This document shows positions 47,254-56,207 of a DNA stretch of 64,000 bases, one piece after another. The notes under the pieces are model-generated. The model was not told where the DNA came from and ran no database searches. It saw nothing but the letters and a program-made list of their open reading frames with translations. The position numbers and the translations under genes were made by a program. Source of the stretch: Luteimonas sp. J29 (GTDB lineage Bacteria > Pseudomonadota > Gammaproteobacteria > Xanthomonadales > Xanthomonadaceae); NCBI RefSeq assembly GCF_000472505.1, contig NZ_AWZR01000003.1, positions 124,001 through 188,000 of the forward strand, in the 5' to 3' direction. The number at the start of each line of letters is the position of its first letter. Position 1 is the stretch's first letter.

Positions 47254-48537
47254 ATGAACGACCTGTACTCCGAGGCGCACGCCCGCGCGCTGGACGCGGC
47301 CGATCCCCTGCCCAGCCTGCGCGGAGAATTCCTGGTCCCGCGCCACGGCGACGGCGAGCAGGCCTACTTCTGCGGCAACTCGCTGGGCCTGCAGCCGCGC
47401 CGCGCGCGCCACTTCATCGACGAGGTGCTCGGCAAGTGGGCCGACCAGGCGGTCGAGGGCCACTTCGCCCCGCCGGCGCAGTGGATGACCTACCACGAGC
47501 TGGTGCGCGAACCGCTGGCGGAGGTCGTCGGCGCGCTGCCGGTCGAGGTGGTGGCGATGAACACGCTCACCGCCAACCTGCACCTGATGATGGCGAGCTT
47601 CTACCGGCCGGGCGCCGGGCGCGACGCGATCCTGGTCGAGGCCGGGAGCTTTCCGTCCGACCGCTACGCGGTGGAGTCGCAGCTGAAGCTGCATGGCCTG
47701 GACCCGGCGCGCGCGCTGGTCGAGGTCCAGCCGGACGAACCGGGCGGCACGGTGTCGATGGCCGCGATCGAGCGCGCGATCGGCGAACATCGCGACCGGC
47801 TCGCCCTGGTGCTCTGGCCCGGAGTGCAGTACCGCACCGGCCAGGCCTTCGACCTGGCCGCGATCGCCCGGCTCGCGCACGCGGCCGGCGCGGAGGTGGG
47901 CTTCGACCTCGCCCACTCGGTCGGCAACCTGCCGCTGGCCCTGCATGACTGCGGCGCGGACTTCGCCGTGTGGTGCCACTACAAGTACCTCAACTCCGGC
48001 CCGGGCGCGGTCGCCGGCTGCTTCGTGCACGAGCGCCATGCCCGCACCGATCGGCCGCGGCTGGCCGGTTGGTGGGGCCACGAAGCCGCCACCCGCTTCC
48101 GGATGGGGCCGGAATTCATCCCCACCCCGGGCGCGGAAGGCTGGCAGCTGAGCAACCCGCCGGTGCTGGCGCTGGCCCCGCTGCGCGCCTCGCTGGAGCT
48201 GTTCGCGCGCGCCGGCATGCCCGCGCTGCGGGAACGGTCGCTGCGCCTGACCGGCTACCTGGAATCGCTGATCGACGCGCGCCTGGCCGACACGCTCGAG
48301 ATCGTCACCCCGCGCGACCCGGCCCGGCGCGGCTGCCAGCTGTCGCTGCGCGTGGCCGGCGGGCGCGAGCGCGGCCGGTCGCTGTTCGAGCACCTGTGCC
48401 GCCACGGCGTGCTGGGCGACTGGCGCGAGCCCGACGTGATCCGGATCTCGCCGGCGCCGCTCTACAACACCCACGCCGACGTGCTGCGCTTCGCCCGCGA
48501 GGTCGAGCGCTGGCGCGCCGGGCATTCCGATCCCTGA
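47254..48537 (+). CDS. kynU: kynureninase
   Basis: A 427-residue PLP enzyme cleaving (3-hydroxy)kynurenine to (3-hydroxy)anthranilate and alanine. Family features are YFCGNSLGLQPRRAR at the start, FYRPGAG, SFPSDRYAVESQ, WPGVQYRTGQ, GFDLAHSVGNLPL with the PLP-pairing Asp, and the Schiff-base Lys in CHYKYLNSGPGA. The C-terminus is complete. It is followed by the monooxygenase gene after 91 bp. Confidence 0.97.
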   Translation: MNDLYSEAHARALDAADPLPSLRGEFLVPRHGDGEQAYFCGNSLGLQPRRARHFIDEVLGKWADQAVEGHFAPPAQWMTYHELVREPLAEVVGALPVEVVAMNTLTANLHLMMASFYRPGAGRDAILVEAGSFPSDRYAVESQLKLHGLDPARALVEVQPDEPGGTVSMAAIERAIGEHRDRLALVLWPGVQYRTGQAFDLAAIARLAHAAGAEVGFDLAHSVGNLPLALHDCGADFAVWCHYKYLNSGPGAVAGCFVHERHARTDRPRLAGWWGHEAATRFRMGPEFIPTPGAEGWQLSNPPVLALAPLRASLELFARAGMPALRERSLRLTGYLESLIDARLADTLEIVTPRDPARRGCQLSLRVAGGRERGRSLFEHLCRHGVLGDWREPDVIRISPAPLYNTHADVLRFAREVERWRAGHSDP

Positions 48538-48628
48538 GCGCGGCCCGATCCGCTCCCGCGCCACGCCGCCCCCGTACGCGGGGCGGTGGCCACGGCCCGC
48601 CCCCCGTCCCCACCCACGGCCGCACCCC

Positions 48629-50035
48629 ATGTCCGAGACCGACCGGCAGCGTTCCATCACCATCATCGGCGCCGGACTCGCGGGCGCCCTGCTCGCGATC
48701 CTGCTGTCGCGGCGCGGCTGGCGGGTCGAGGTGTTCGAACGCCGCGGCGACCCGCGCGTATCGGGGTACGCCGGCGGTCGCTCGATCAACCTCGCCCTGG
48801 CCGAACGCGGACTGCACGCCCTGCAGCAGGCCGGCGCGGACGAGGCGGTGATGCGCCACGCTGTGATGATGCGCGGGCGCATGGTGCATCCGCTCGCCGG
48901 CGGGGCCGAACTGCAGCGCTACGGACGCGACGACGGCGAGGTGATCTGGTCGATCAGCCGCGCCGACCTCAACCTGGAGCTGATCGACGCCGCCGAGGCC
49001 GAAGGCGCCGTGCTGCATTTCGACCGCCGCCTGGAGGAGGTCGACTTCGACGCGCGCACAATGCGCATCGTCGGCGACGGGCACGACGAGTGGCGACCGT
49101 TCACGACCCTCATCGGCGCCGACGGCGCGGGCTCGGCGCTGCGCGCGCAGATGGCGCGAGTGGTGGACATCGGCGAGCGCACCGACTGGCTCGACCACGG
49201 CTACAAGGAACTGGAGATCCCGCCCGGCCCGCACGGCAGCTTCCGCATCGAGCCCAACGCACTCCACATCTGGCCGCGCGACCACTACATGTGCATCGCG
49301 CTGCCCAACGAGGAGCGCACTTTCACCGTCACCCTGTTCCTGCCCCACGAGGGGCCATGGCCCAGCTTCGCGACGGTGCCGGACGGCGCCGCCGCGGTCG
49401 GGCTGTTCGAGCGCCGGTTCCCCGATGCGCTGCCGCTGATCCCCATGCTCGAGGACGACTTCGACCGTAACCCGACCGGGATGCTGGGCACCCTGACCCT
49501 GCGGCGCTGGCACCTGGATGGCCGCGCGGTGCTGCTGGGCGATGCCGCGCACGCGATGGTGCCGTTCCACGGCCAGGGCATGAACTGCGCCTTCGAGGAC
49601 TGCGTGGCGCTCGCCAGCCACCTCGACGCGGCGCCCGACTTCGCCACCGCCTACGCCGCGTTCGCCGCGCAGCGCATGCCCGACGCGGCCGCGATCCAGC
49701 ACATGGCGCTGGAGAACTACATCGAGATGCGCGACCGCGTGGACGACGCCGACTACCGCCTGCAGCGCGCGCTCGAACTGCGGCTGCAGGAACGCCATCC
49801 AGGGCGTTTCATCCCGCACTACACCATGGTCAGCTTCACCCGCATCCCGTACTCGGTGGCGCTGACGCGCAGCCAGGTGCAGCGCGGCATCCTGCAGCGC
49901 GCCACGGCCGGGCTCGACCGCCTGGACGGCGTGGACTGGGCCGCCGTCGACGCCGAAGTCCTGCGCCTGCTCGAACCGCTCGCCGCGGCCTCCACCGCGC
50001 GCACCACCTCCCTCGCGCTCCCCGAACCCCTGTAG
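48629..50035 (+). CDS. kmo: kynurenine 3-monooxygenase
   Basis: A 468-residue FAD hydroxylase converting kynurenine to 3-hydroxykynurenine. The dinucleotide motif is GAGLAGALLAI near the N-terminus, with GGRSINLALAERG and a second FAD motif, GDAAHAMVPFHGQGMN, in the middle. The C-terminal hydrophobic anchor seen in eukaryotes is not evident. The stop codon TAG lies inside a GTAG-type repeat that starts at 50032, so the repeat supplies the stop. Confidence 0.96.
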   Translation: MSETDRQRSITIIGAGLAGALLAILLSRRGWRVEVFERRGDPRVSGYAGGRSINLALAERGLHALQQAGADEAVMRHAVMMRGRMVHPLAGGAELQRYGRDDGEVIWSISRADLNLELIDAAEAEGAVLHFDRRLEEVDFDARTMRIVGDGHDEWRPFTTLIGADGAGSALRAQMARVVDIGERTDWLDHGYKELEIPPGPHGSFRIEPNALHIWPRDHYMCIALPNEERTFTVTLFLPHEGPWPSFATVPDGAAAVGLFERRFPDALPLIPMLEDDFDRNPTGMLGTLTLRRWHLDGRAVLLGDAAHAMVPFHGQGMNCAFEDCVALASHLDAAPDFATAYAAFAAQRMPDAAAIQHMALENYIEMRDRVDDADYRLQRALELRLQERHPGRFIPHYTMVSFTRIPYSVALTRSQVQRGILQRATAGLDRLDGVDWAAVDAEVLRLLEPLAAASTARTTSLALPEPL

Positions 50036-50156
50036 GAGCGGCTTCAGCCGCGACCCGGGATTCTGCGCACACGGGTGGCCCGATGGCCCGCGGCGTCATC
50101 GAGTGAGCGGTACCGGGGCCATCGGCGCGTGCGGTCGCGGCTGAAGCCGCTCCTAC
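50032..50156. repeat. inverted pair of GTAG-type (SMAG-like) REP elements
   Basis: Each copy is a 23-24 base hairpin unit starting GTAGGAGC and containing GGCTTCAGCC. The left copy is at 50032-50055, the right copy inverted at 50134-50156, with 78 bp between. The GTAG ends point outward. This is the form of Stenotrophomonas SMAG repeats, which are mobilised by RAYT transposases. No RAYT gene is in the window. Confidence 0.85.
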
Positions 50157-50179
50157 GGCCCCCGGCCGCCGGCAGCGCC

Positions 50180-50185
50180 TACAAT
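50180..50185 (+). promoter_or_regulatory. -10 hexamer for leaderless sbcB
   Basis: TACAAT, then six bases, then ATG 50192. It lies just downstream of the REP pair. Confidence 0.5.
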
Positions 50186-50191
50186 GCGCCG

Positions 50192-51637
50192 ATGCCGGCC
50201 TCCTTCCTGTTCTACGACCTGGAAACTTTCGGCGCCGACCCGCGCCGCTCGCGGATCGCGCAGTTCGCCGCCATCCGCACCGACGAGGCGCTGGAGCAGG
50301 TCGAGGAACCGGTCGAGTTCCTCGTCCGGCCCGCCGACGACCTGCTGCCCTCGCCCGACGCCACCCTGGTCACCGGCCTGCCGCCGCAACGCGCCCTCGC
50401 CGAAGGCGTGCCCGAGGCCGAGGCCTTCGCCCGCATCGCCGAGGAGATGTCGCGGCCGCAGACCTGTTCGCTGGGCTACAACTCGCTGCGCTTCGACGAC
50501 GAGTTCATCCGCTTCGGCCTGTACCGCAACTTCCACGATCCCTACGAGCGCGAGTGGCGCGGCGGCAACAGCCGCTGGGACCTGCTCGACGCGCTGCGCC
50601 TGATGCACGCGCTGCGGCCGGACGGCATCGCCTGGCCGGCGCGCGAGGACGGCAAGGGCACCTCGTTCAAGCTCGAACACCTGGCCGCCGCCAACGGCGT
50701 GCGCACGGGCGACGCCCACGAGGCGCTGTCGGACGTGCGGGCGCTGATCGGACTGGCGCGGCTGTTCCGCCAGGCCCAGCCGCGGCTGTGGGAGTACGCG
50801 CTGCGGCTGCGCGACAAGCGCCACGTCGCCGGCCTGCTCGACACCGTGACGATGACGCCGGTGCTGCACGTCTCGCAGCGCTACCCGGCCTCGCGCCTGT
50901 GCGCGGCCGCGGTGGCGCCGGTCGCGCGCCATCCGCGCATCGACAGCCGGGTGGTCGTGTTCGACCTCGACCAGGACCCGGGCGAACTGCTCGACCTGGA
51001 CCCCGACGCCATCGCCGCGCGCCTGTACGTGCGTTCGGACCTGCTGCCCGAGGGCCAGTCGCGGATCGCGCTCAAGGAAGTGCACCTCAACCGCTGTCCC
51101 GCCATCGTGCGCTGGGACCACCTGCGCGCGGACGATTTCGCGCGGCTGTCGATCGATCCCGGCGTCACCCTGTCGCGCGCCGCGCGCCTGCGCGCCGCCG
51201 GTCCGGCGCTGGCGGAGAAGCTGCGCCAGGTGTATGCCCGCGAGCCGGAGCTGCCCGCTGCCGACCCGGACGGCGCGCTCTACGACCGCTTCCTCGAGGA
51301 CGCCGACCGTCGCCGCTTCGCCGAGGTCCGCTCCACGCCGCCGCAACTGCTGGGCGCACGCGACTTCGGCTTCCGCGACCCGCGCCTGCCCGAACTGCTG
51401 TTCCGCTACCGCGCCCGCAACTGGCCCGGGACGCTCGACGCGGCCGAACGCCAGCGCTGGGACGGCTACCGCCGCGACCGGCTCGCGGACGGCAGCGGGC
51501 TGTCCGAATTCGGGTTCACGTCCTATTTCGAGCGCATTGCGACACTGCGCGGCCAACACGCCTCCGACCCCGAGCGCCTGGCGCTGCTCGACCAGCTCGA
51601 CCGCTGGGGCCGGCAGCTGCAATCCTCGCTGGCATGA
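50192..51637 (+). CDS. sbcB: exodeoxyribonuclease I
   Basis: A 481-residue 3'-5' single-strand exonuclease of the DnaQ-like DEDDh group. Exo I is FLFYDLETFGAD at the start, exo II is around TCSLGYNSLRFDDEFIR, and exo III is GDAHEALSDVRALIGLA with the catalytic His. The SH3-like and C-terminal helical domains follow, with the usual length. The stop overlaps the start of the DUF2461 gene. Confidence 0.96.
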   Translation: MPASFLFYDLETFGADPRRSRIAQFAAIRTDEALEQVEEPVEFLVRPADDLLPSPDATLVTGLPPQRALAEGVPEAEAFARIAEEMSRPQTCSLGYNSLRFDDEFIRFGLYRNFHDPYEREWRGGNSRWDLLDALRLMHALRPDGIAWPAREDGKGTSFKLEHLAAANGVRTGDAHEALSDVRALIGLARLFRQAQPRLWEYALRLRDKRHVAGLLDTVTMTPVLHVSQRYPASRLCAAAVAPVARHPRIDSRVVVFDLDQDPGELLDLDPDAIAARLYVRSDLLPEGQSRIALKEVHLNRCPAIVRWDHLRADDFARLSIDPGVTLSRAARLRAAGPALAEKLRQVYAREPELPAADPDGALYDRFLEDADRRRFAEVRSTPPQLLGARDFGFRDPRLPELLFRYRARNWPGTLDAAERQRWDGYRRDRLADGSGLSEFGFTSYFERIATLRGQHASDPERLALLDQLDRWGRQLQSSLA

Positions 51638-52320
51638 GTACCTACTTCACCGACAAGAGCCTGAAGTTCCTCCGCGCCCTGGCCCGCCACAACGAGCGCG
51701 CCTGGTTCCAGGCCCACAAGGCCGACTACGAGGCGCACGTGCGCGAGCCGTTCCAGCGCCTGCTCGGCGACCTGCAGGTCCCGCTGGCCCGGGTGAGCAC
51801 GCATTTCCGCTCCGACCCGGCGAAAGTGGGCGGCTCGCTGTTCCGCATCCACCGCGACACGCGCTTCTCCAACGACAAGACCCCGTACAAGACCTGGCAG
51901 GGCGCGCGCCTGTTCCACGAGCGCAGCCGCCAGGTGCCGGCGCCCTCGTTCTACCTGCACCTGCAGCCTGGCAACGGCTTTTTCGGCGGCGGCATCTGGC
52001 ATCCGGAGCTGCCGGTGCAGCGCCGGGTCCGCCAGTTCATCTTCGACAACCCCGGCGGCTGGAAGGCCGCCGCGCACGCGCCTGCGTTCCGGCGCCGCTT
52101 CGACCTCGACCGCGACGAGATGCTGGTGCGCCCGCCGCGCGGCTTTCCGCCGGAGTTCGAGTTCATCGACGACCTGCGCCACCGCAATTTCGTCGCCTGG
52201 CGGCCGCTCGAGGACGCCACGATGACCGGGCCGCGGCTGCTGTCGATCCTGGCGAAGGATCTGCAGGCCATGGCCCCGTTCATGGACTACCTGTGCGCCG
52301 CGCTGGACCTGGAGTTCTGA
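51634..52320 (+). CDS. DUF2461/TIGR02453 family protein
   Basis: A 228-residue soluble protein of TIGR02453. Conserved parts are LKFLRALARHNERAWFQAHKADYE at the N-terminus (split by charged turns), RIHRDTRFSNDKTPYKTW in the middle and PPRGF with a final helical part. Function unknown. The ATG overlaps the sbcB stop, so the two are translationally coupled, and the next gene overlaps by one base. Confidence 0.9.
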   Translation: MSTYFTDKSLKFLRALARHNERAWFQAHKADYEAHVREPFQRLLGDLQVPLARVSTHFRSDPAKVGGSLFRIHRDTRFSNDKTPYKTWQGARLFHERSRQVPAPSFYLHLQPGNGFFGGGIWHPELPVQRRVRQFIFDNPGGWKAAAHAPAFRRRFDLDRDEMLVRPPRGFPPEFEFIDDLRHRNFVAWRPLEDATMTGPRLLSILAKDLQAMAPFMDYLCAALDLEF

Positions 52321-52934
52321 TGCGCCGCCTGGCCGCGACCGTCGCGCTGCTCTTCGCCGCCCTGCTCGCCTGGGTCGTCGCGGGGCCGTGGCTGACGATG
52401 CGCGCGATCGGCAACGCGGTCCGCGCCGAGGACCATGTTGCGCTCTCGCGGCACATCGACTTCCCGCCGCTGCGCGCCAGTCTCAAGGCGCAGCTCGGCG
52501 AGCGCCTCGTGCGCAGCGCCGGCATCGATCGCCAGGCCGGCCTGCTCGGCAGCCTCGGCGCCACGGTCGCCAACGGACTGGCGGGCGGCGCGGTGGACCT
52601 GATGGTGACCCCCCAGGGCCTGGGCGCGCTCATGGAAGGGCGCAAGGTCTGGAACCGCGCCCGCGGCCTGCCGCCGCCGCGCACCGAGGCCGGGGCGGCC
52701 GTGCGCCCCGACCCCTGGCACGGCGCACGGCGACGCTACGAGTCGCCGTCGCGCTTCACCATTGCCGTGCCCATGGAGGGTGGCGCACCGGTCGTGTTCG
52801 TGCTCAGCCGCACCGGCCTGCGCTGGAAGCTCTCGGACATCCGGCTGCCACCTCCGTCCGCGGATGCCGGCAGCGCGGGCAACGACCGCGCCGGGCTCAG
52901 CCCGCCGCGACCGGCATCCGCAGCACCGGCTTGA
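52320..52934 (+). CDS. DUF2939 family exported protein
   Basis: A 204-residue protein with an N-terminal hydrophobic segment (about residues 4-22) that acts as signal or anchor. The DUF2939 pattern follows: RAIGNAVRAEDHVALSRHIDFPPLRASLKAQL, then FTIAVPMEGG and RTGLRWKLSDIRLP. The Ala/Pro-rich tail is probably disordered. It is the third gene of the sbcB operon; its last 38 bp overlap the convergent alcohol dehydrogenase gene. Function unknown. Confidence 0.85.
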   Translation: MRRLAATVALLFAALLAWVVAGPWLTMRAIGNAVRAEDHVALSRHIDFPPLRASLKAQLGERLVRSAGIDRQAGLLGSLGATVANGLAGGAVDLMVTPQGLGALMEGRKVWNRARGLPPPRTEAGAAVRPDPWHGARRRYESPSRFTIAVPMEGGAPVVFVLSRTGLRWKLSDIRLPPPSADAGSAGNDRAGLSPPRPASAAPA

Positions 52935-53997
52935 CCGTGCGGCCGCTGGCCGAATCCTCGAACGCCTGCTCGATCTGGTCGAACTCGTAATAGCGCACCA
53001 GGCGGTCGAACGGGAACCTGCCGACCTTGTGGAACTCCACCAGCTGCGGGATGAACACACGCGGCACCGAGTCGCCCTCGATCACGCCGACCATGGTCTT
53101 GCCCTCGGCCATCAGGTCGTTGTGGACGTCGATCTCCATCTTCGGGGTCACGCCCACGATCGCCGCGGTGCCCAGCGGGCGCAGCGCGTTGAGCGACTGG
53201 CGCACCACCGGCGGGACGCCCGTCGTTTCCACCGCGTAATGGACGCCGCCTTCCGAGGCGGCCTTGATCTCCGCTACCACGTCCACCTTGCCGCCGTTGA
53301 AGGCGTGGGTGGCGCCGAGCTCGAGCGCCAGCTCCAGCCGGCTGTCGTGGACGTCGATCGCGAAGATCCGCGGGCAGCCGGCGATCCGGGCCGCCATCAC
53401 CGCGCTCAGGCCCACCGCGCCGCAGCCGAACACCGCGATGGAGCTGCCGAACCCCGGCTTCAGCCGGTTGAGCACGGTCCCCGCACCGGTCTGGATGCCG
53501 CAGCCCAGCGGTCCGAGCAGGGCGATGTCCACCTCCGGGTCCACCTTGACCACGTTGCGCGCCTGGGCGACCGCGAAGGTGCCGAACGAGGACTGTCCGA
53601 AGAAGGTGGACAGGTCGCCGTCGTCGTGGTGCAGGCGCGCGCCACCGTCCTCCATCCGCCCCCCGAAGTTGAGTTCGTTGAAGGCCTCGCACACCGTCGG
53701 ATGTCCGGTCAGGCAATTGCCGCAGCGCCCGCAGTGGGCGAACGACATCACCACGTGGTCGCCGGGCGCCAGGTCGTCGACGCCCTCGCCGACCCGCTCG
53801 ACGATCCCCGATCCTTCGTGCCCGAGCACGATCGGGTACGGCGACACCGCCAGGTCGCGGCCGACCGCATCGGTATGGCAGACCCCGGTCGCCACCACCC
53901 TGACCAGCACCTCGCCCGGACCGGGCCCGGACAGCCGGACCTCCTCGATCGAGAAGGGCGCGCCCTGGGCGCGGGTCACGGCAGCCTGGATCTTCAT
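52897..53997 (-). CDS. zinc-dependent alcohol dehydrogenase
   Basis: A 366-residue MDR alcohol dehydrogenase similar to the aryl-alcohol/class III-like group. Catalytic zinc ligands are in GVCHTDAV (Cys), GHEGSG (His) and LGCGIQTG (Cys). The structural zinc site has four Cys in HCGRCGNCLTGHPTVC. The Rossmann motif is FGCGAVGLSA and the Asp of AIDVHDSRL favours NAD. Start: ATG 53997 with AGGAG upstream. Its 3' end overlaps the convergent DUF2939 gene. Confidence 0.93.
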   Translation of the reverse strand: MKIQAAVTRAQGAPFSIEEVRLSGPGPGEVLVRVVATGVCHTDAVGRDLAVSPYPIVLGHEGSGIVERVGEGVDDLAPGDHVVMSFAHCGRCGNCLTGHPTVCEAFNELNFGGRMEDGGARLHHDDGDLSTFFGQSSFGTFAVAQARNVVKVDPEVDIALLGPLGCGIQTGAGTVLNRLKPGFGSSIAVFGCGAVGLSAVMAARIAGCPRIFAIDVHDSRLELALELGATHAFNGGKVDVVAEIKAASEGGVHYAVETTGVPPVVRQSLNALRPLGTAAIVGVTPKMEIDVHNDLMAEGKTMVGVIEGDSVPRVFIPQLVEFHKVGRFPFDRLVRYYEFDQIEQAFEDSASGRTVKPVLRMPVAAG

Positions 53998-54122
53998 CGT
54001 CGAGCTCCTGTCTGGACTGCCGCCCAGCATGCGCCAGCACGGCGTCGACGGGCGTTAACCGGCGCCCGGACCGGCGCAACGGTTCGTTGCGTTTCCGGCG
54101 CCGCCCACAGGCCAGGGTGCAG

Positions 54123-54180
54123 CCCCGCGCGCCCCGCGCGCCCCGCGCGCCCCGCGCGCCCCACGCGCCCCGTCCGCCCC
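54123..54180. repeat. 9-bp GC tandem repeat (CCCCGCGCG)
   Basis: Four perfect copies of CCCCGCGCG (54123-54158) followed by two degenerate copies and CCCC. The minus strand is G-rich. It lies in the 261-bp gap between the alcohol dehydrogenase start and the 5'-nucleotidase end, where no gene is supported. Confidence 0.9.
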
Positions 54181-54258
54181 GCTTCGCCGCGCGGCGCGAC
54201 GCTGCGGCCGCCGTGCCCATCGGGCCTTCGCGCCCACGGGCGTGGCCGGCAGGGCCGC

Positions 54259-55173
54259 TCAGCTGTTGGACACCCCGTGCGGCACGTGCCCGGCGAGCAC
54301 GTGCTGGCGGGCGCTGTCGATGTTGTGCAGGGAGTCGTCGAAGAAGATGTCGGCGCCGAATGCCTCCAGGAACGGGCCCTTGGGGCGACCGCCCAGGAAC
54401 AGGGCCTCGTCCAGGCGCACGCCCCATTCGCGCAGGGTCCGGATCACCCGCTCGTGCGCCGGCGCCGAGCGCGCGGTGACCAGGGCGGTGCGGATCGGCG
54501 CGGCCTTGCCGGCCGGATAGGCCGCCTGCAGGTCGTGCAGAGCCGAGAGGAAGGCACGGAACGGCCCGCCGGACAGCGGTTCGCGCGCACGCTCGATCTC
54601 GTGGCGGTGGAAGGCGGCGATGCCGCCCTCGCGCGAGACCCGCTCGCCTTCGTCGCCGAAAATCACCGCGTCACCGTCGAAGGCGATGCGGATCTGCTCC
54701 TTGGACACCGCACCCGGCCGCTCGCGCTGGGGCAGGATCGTGGCCGCCGCCACCCCGTTGGCCAGCGCCTGGCGCACCGATTCGGGGTTGGCCGACAGGA
54801 ACAGCTGCGCGCCGAACGGACGCACGTAGGTCCAGGTCGGCTCGCCCGATGTGAAGGTGGCGCGGGTGATGCCCAGGCCGTAGTGCTGAATCGAGTTGAA
54901 GATGCGCAGGCCGGTGTCGGCCGAGTTGCGCGAGAGCAGGATCACCTCCACCCGCGGCGATTCCGGCGGCGCGTCCACGTTCAGCGCCAGCAGCTTGCGC
55001 ACCAGCGGGAACGCCATGCCCGGTTCGAGGATCTCGTCCTCGCGGCTGCGCTGGTACTCGGCGTAGCGCTCGATCCCCTCGCGTTCGAACAGCTCGTGGC
55101 TGTCCTCGAGGTCGAACAGCGCCCGCGAGGAGATGGCGATGGTGAGGACCGCGGTGGGCTCGTGACCGGACAT
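54259..55173 (-). CDS. 5'-nucleotidase (cytosolic 5'-nucleotidase family)
   Basis: A 304-residue HAD-type nucleotidase related to cytosolic 5'-nucleotidase IA. Family segments are AISSRALFDLEDSHELFE at the start, EVILLSRNSADTGLRIFNS, IAFDGDAVIFGDEGE with the catalytic Asp residues, ALVTARSAP, and FLGGRPKGPFL followed by DIFFDDS. It dephosphorylates nucleoside monophosphates. A CATAAT hexamer is six bases before the ATG. The nadK gene lies upstream on the same strand. Confidence 0.93.
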   Translation of the reverse strand: MSGHEPTAVLTIAISSRALFDLEDSHELFEREGIERYAEYQRSREDEILEPGMAFPLVRKLLALNVDAPPESPRVEVILLSRNSADTGLRIFNSIQHYGLGITRATFTSGEPTWTYVRPFGAQLFLSANPESVRQALANGVAAATILPQRERPGAVSKEQIRIAFDGDAVIFGDEGERVSREGGIAAFHRHEIERAREPLSGGPFRAFLSALHDLQAAYPAGKAAPIRTALVTARSAPAHERVIRTLREWGVRLDEALFLGGRPKGPFLEAFGADIFFDDSLHNIDSARQHVLAGHVPHGVSNS

Positions 55174-55179
55174 GGCGGG

Positions 55180-55185
55180 ATTATG
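55180..55185 (-). promoter_or_regulatory. -10 hexamer for the leaderless 5'-nucleotidase gene
   Basis: CATAAT on the minus strand, six bases before the ATG at 55173. Confidence 0.5.
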
Positions 55186-55287
55186 GCGCCCCTGCGTCGC
55201 CGCAGGTGAGACGCGGGCGGGCGCAGCGCGCCCGGTCGTGCCCCGGTCGCCCCTGGCCCCGGCCGGGCTGCCGCGCGGGGGGGCGCC

Positions 55288-56058
55288 TCAGGCCTCGAAC
55301 TGCTCGCTGAGGATGCGCTCCTCGAGGTTGTGCTCGGGGTCGAAGAGCATGGTGACGGTGCGCTCGCGCGACTCGCGGATCATCACTTCGACCACGTCGC
55401 GGACCTCGTGCGAGTCGGCGGTGGCGCTGACCGGCCGCTTGAAGGGGTCGAGCACCCGGAACCGCACCTCGGTGTCGGACCTGAGCAGGGCACCCCGCCA
55501 GCGCCGCGGGCGGAACGCGGCGATCGGGGTGAGCGCGATCACGTTCGCGCCCAGCGGCAGGATCGGCCCGTGGGCGGAATAGTTGTAGGCGGTGCTGCCG
55601 GCCGGCGTGGCCACCATCACCCCGTCTGCGATCAGCTCGTCCAGCCGCTGCTTGCCGTTGAGCTCGATCGACACGTGCGCGGCCTGGCGGGTCTGGCGCA
55701 GCAGCGAAACCTCGTTGTAGGCCAGCGATCCGACCGTGGCGCCGGACTCGGTCTGCGCCACCATCTCCAGCGGACGCAGCACCGCCGGCTCGGCGGCGGC
55801 GATGCGCTCGAGCAGGTCGTCCTCGCGGAAGTGGTTCATCAGGAACCCGACCGTGCCCAGCTTCATCCCGAACACCGGCTTGCCCAGGCTGCCGTACCGG
55901 TGCAGCGTCTGCAGCATGAAGCCGTCGCCACCCAGCGGGCACAGCACGTCCGCCTCGTCCGGCTCGCACTGGCCGTGGCGCGCGACCAGCGCGGCCATGG
56001 CCTGCTGCGCGTCCTCGGTCTGGCTGGCCAGGAAGGCGATGCGGGGCGTCGGGGTCAT
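55288..56058 (-). CDS. nadK: NAD kinase
   Basis: A 256-residue enzyme making NADP from NAD. The GGDG motif is in [10 protein letters not shown] (about residue 45), the NE motif in AYNEVSL, and the third motif in [15 protein letters not shown]. It is shorter than E. coli NadK, as in xanthomonads. The start is ATG 56058; a GTG three codons earlier (56067) is in frame. The same gene block carries NAD-dependent glutamate dehydrogenase and a nucleotidase. Confidence 0.95.
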   Translation of the reverse strand: MTPTPRIAFLASQTEDAQQAMAALVARHGQCEPDEADVLCPLGGDGFMLQTLHRYGSLGKPVFGMKLGTVGFLMNHFREDDLLERIAAAEPAVLRPLEMVAQTESGATVGSLAYNEVSLLRQTRQAAHVSIELNGKQRLDELIADGVMVATPAGSTAYNYSAHGPILPLGANVIALTPIAAFRPRRWRGALLRSDTEVRFRVLDPFKRPVSATADSHEVRDVVEVMIRESRERTVTMLFDPEHNLEERILSEQFEA

Positions 56059-56175
56059 CGGCGTCACCGTGCGCGTGGCGGCGGCTCAGGATAACCCGGA
56101 CCGGCGTGGACGCGCCGCGTCGGTTGCAGCTGCAAGCCATCGCCGGCGACACCGCGCCGTGCGGCCCGATGCCAC

Positions 56176-56201
56176 GGACGGGCGGCCCACGCCGCCCGTC
56201 C
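56176..56201 (-). terminator. hairpin after the glutamate dehydrogenase gene
   Basis: An 11-bp perfect stem (56176-56186 with 56191-56201) with a 4-base CCAC loop, 6 bp past the stop. No T-tract follows on the minus strand, so it may be a stabilising or Rho-assisted hairpin. Confidence 0.6.
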
Positions 56202-56207
56202 GCGCGG

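Noticed and set aside
54123-54180. GC tandem repeats as a CRISPR array
   Set aside because: The units are 9 bp and contiguous, with no spacers and no cas genes nearby.
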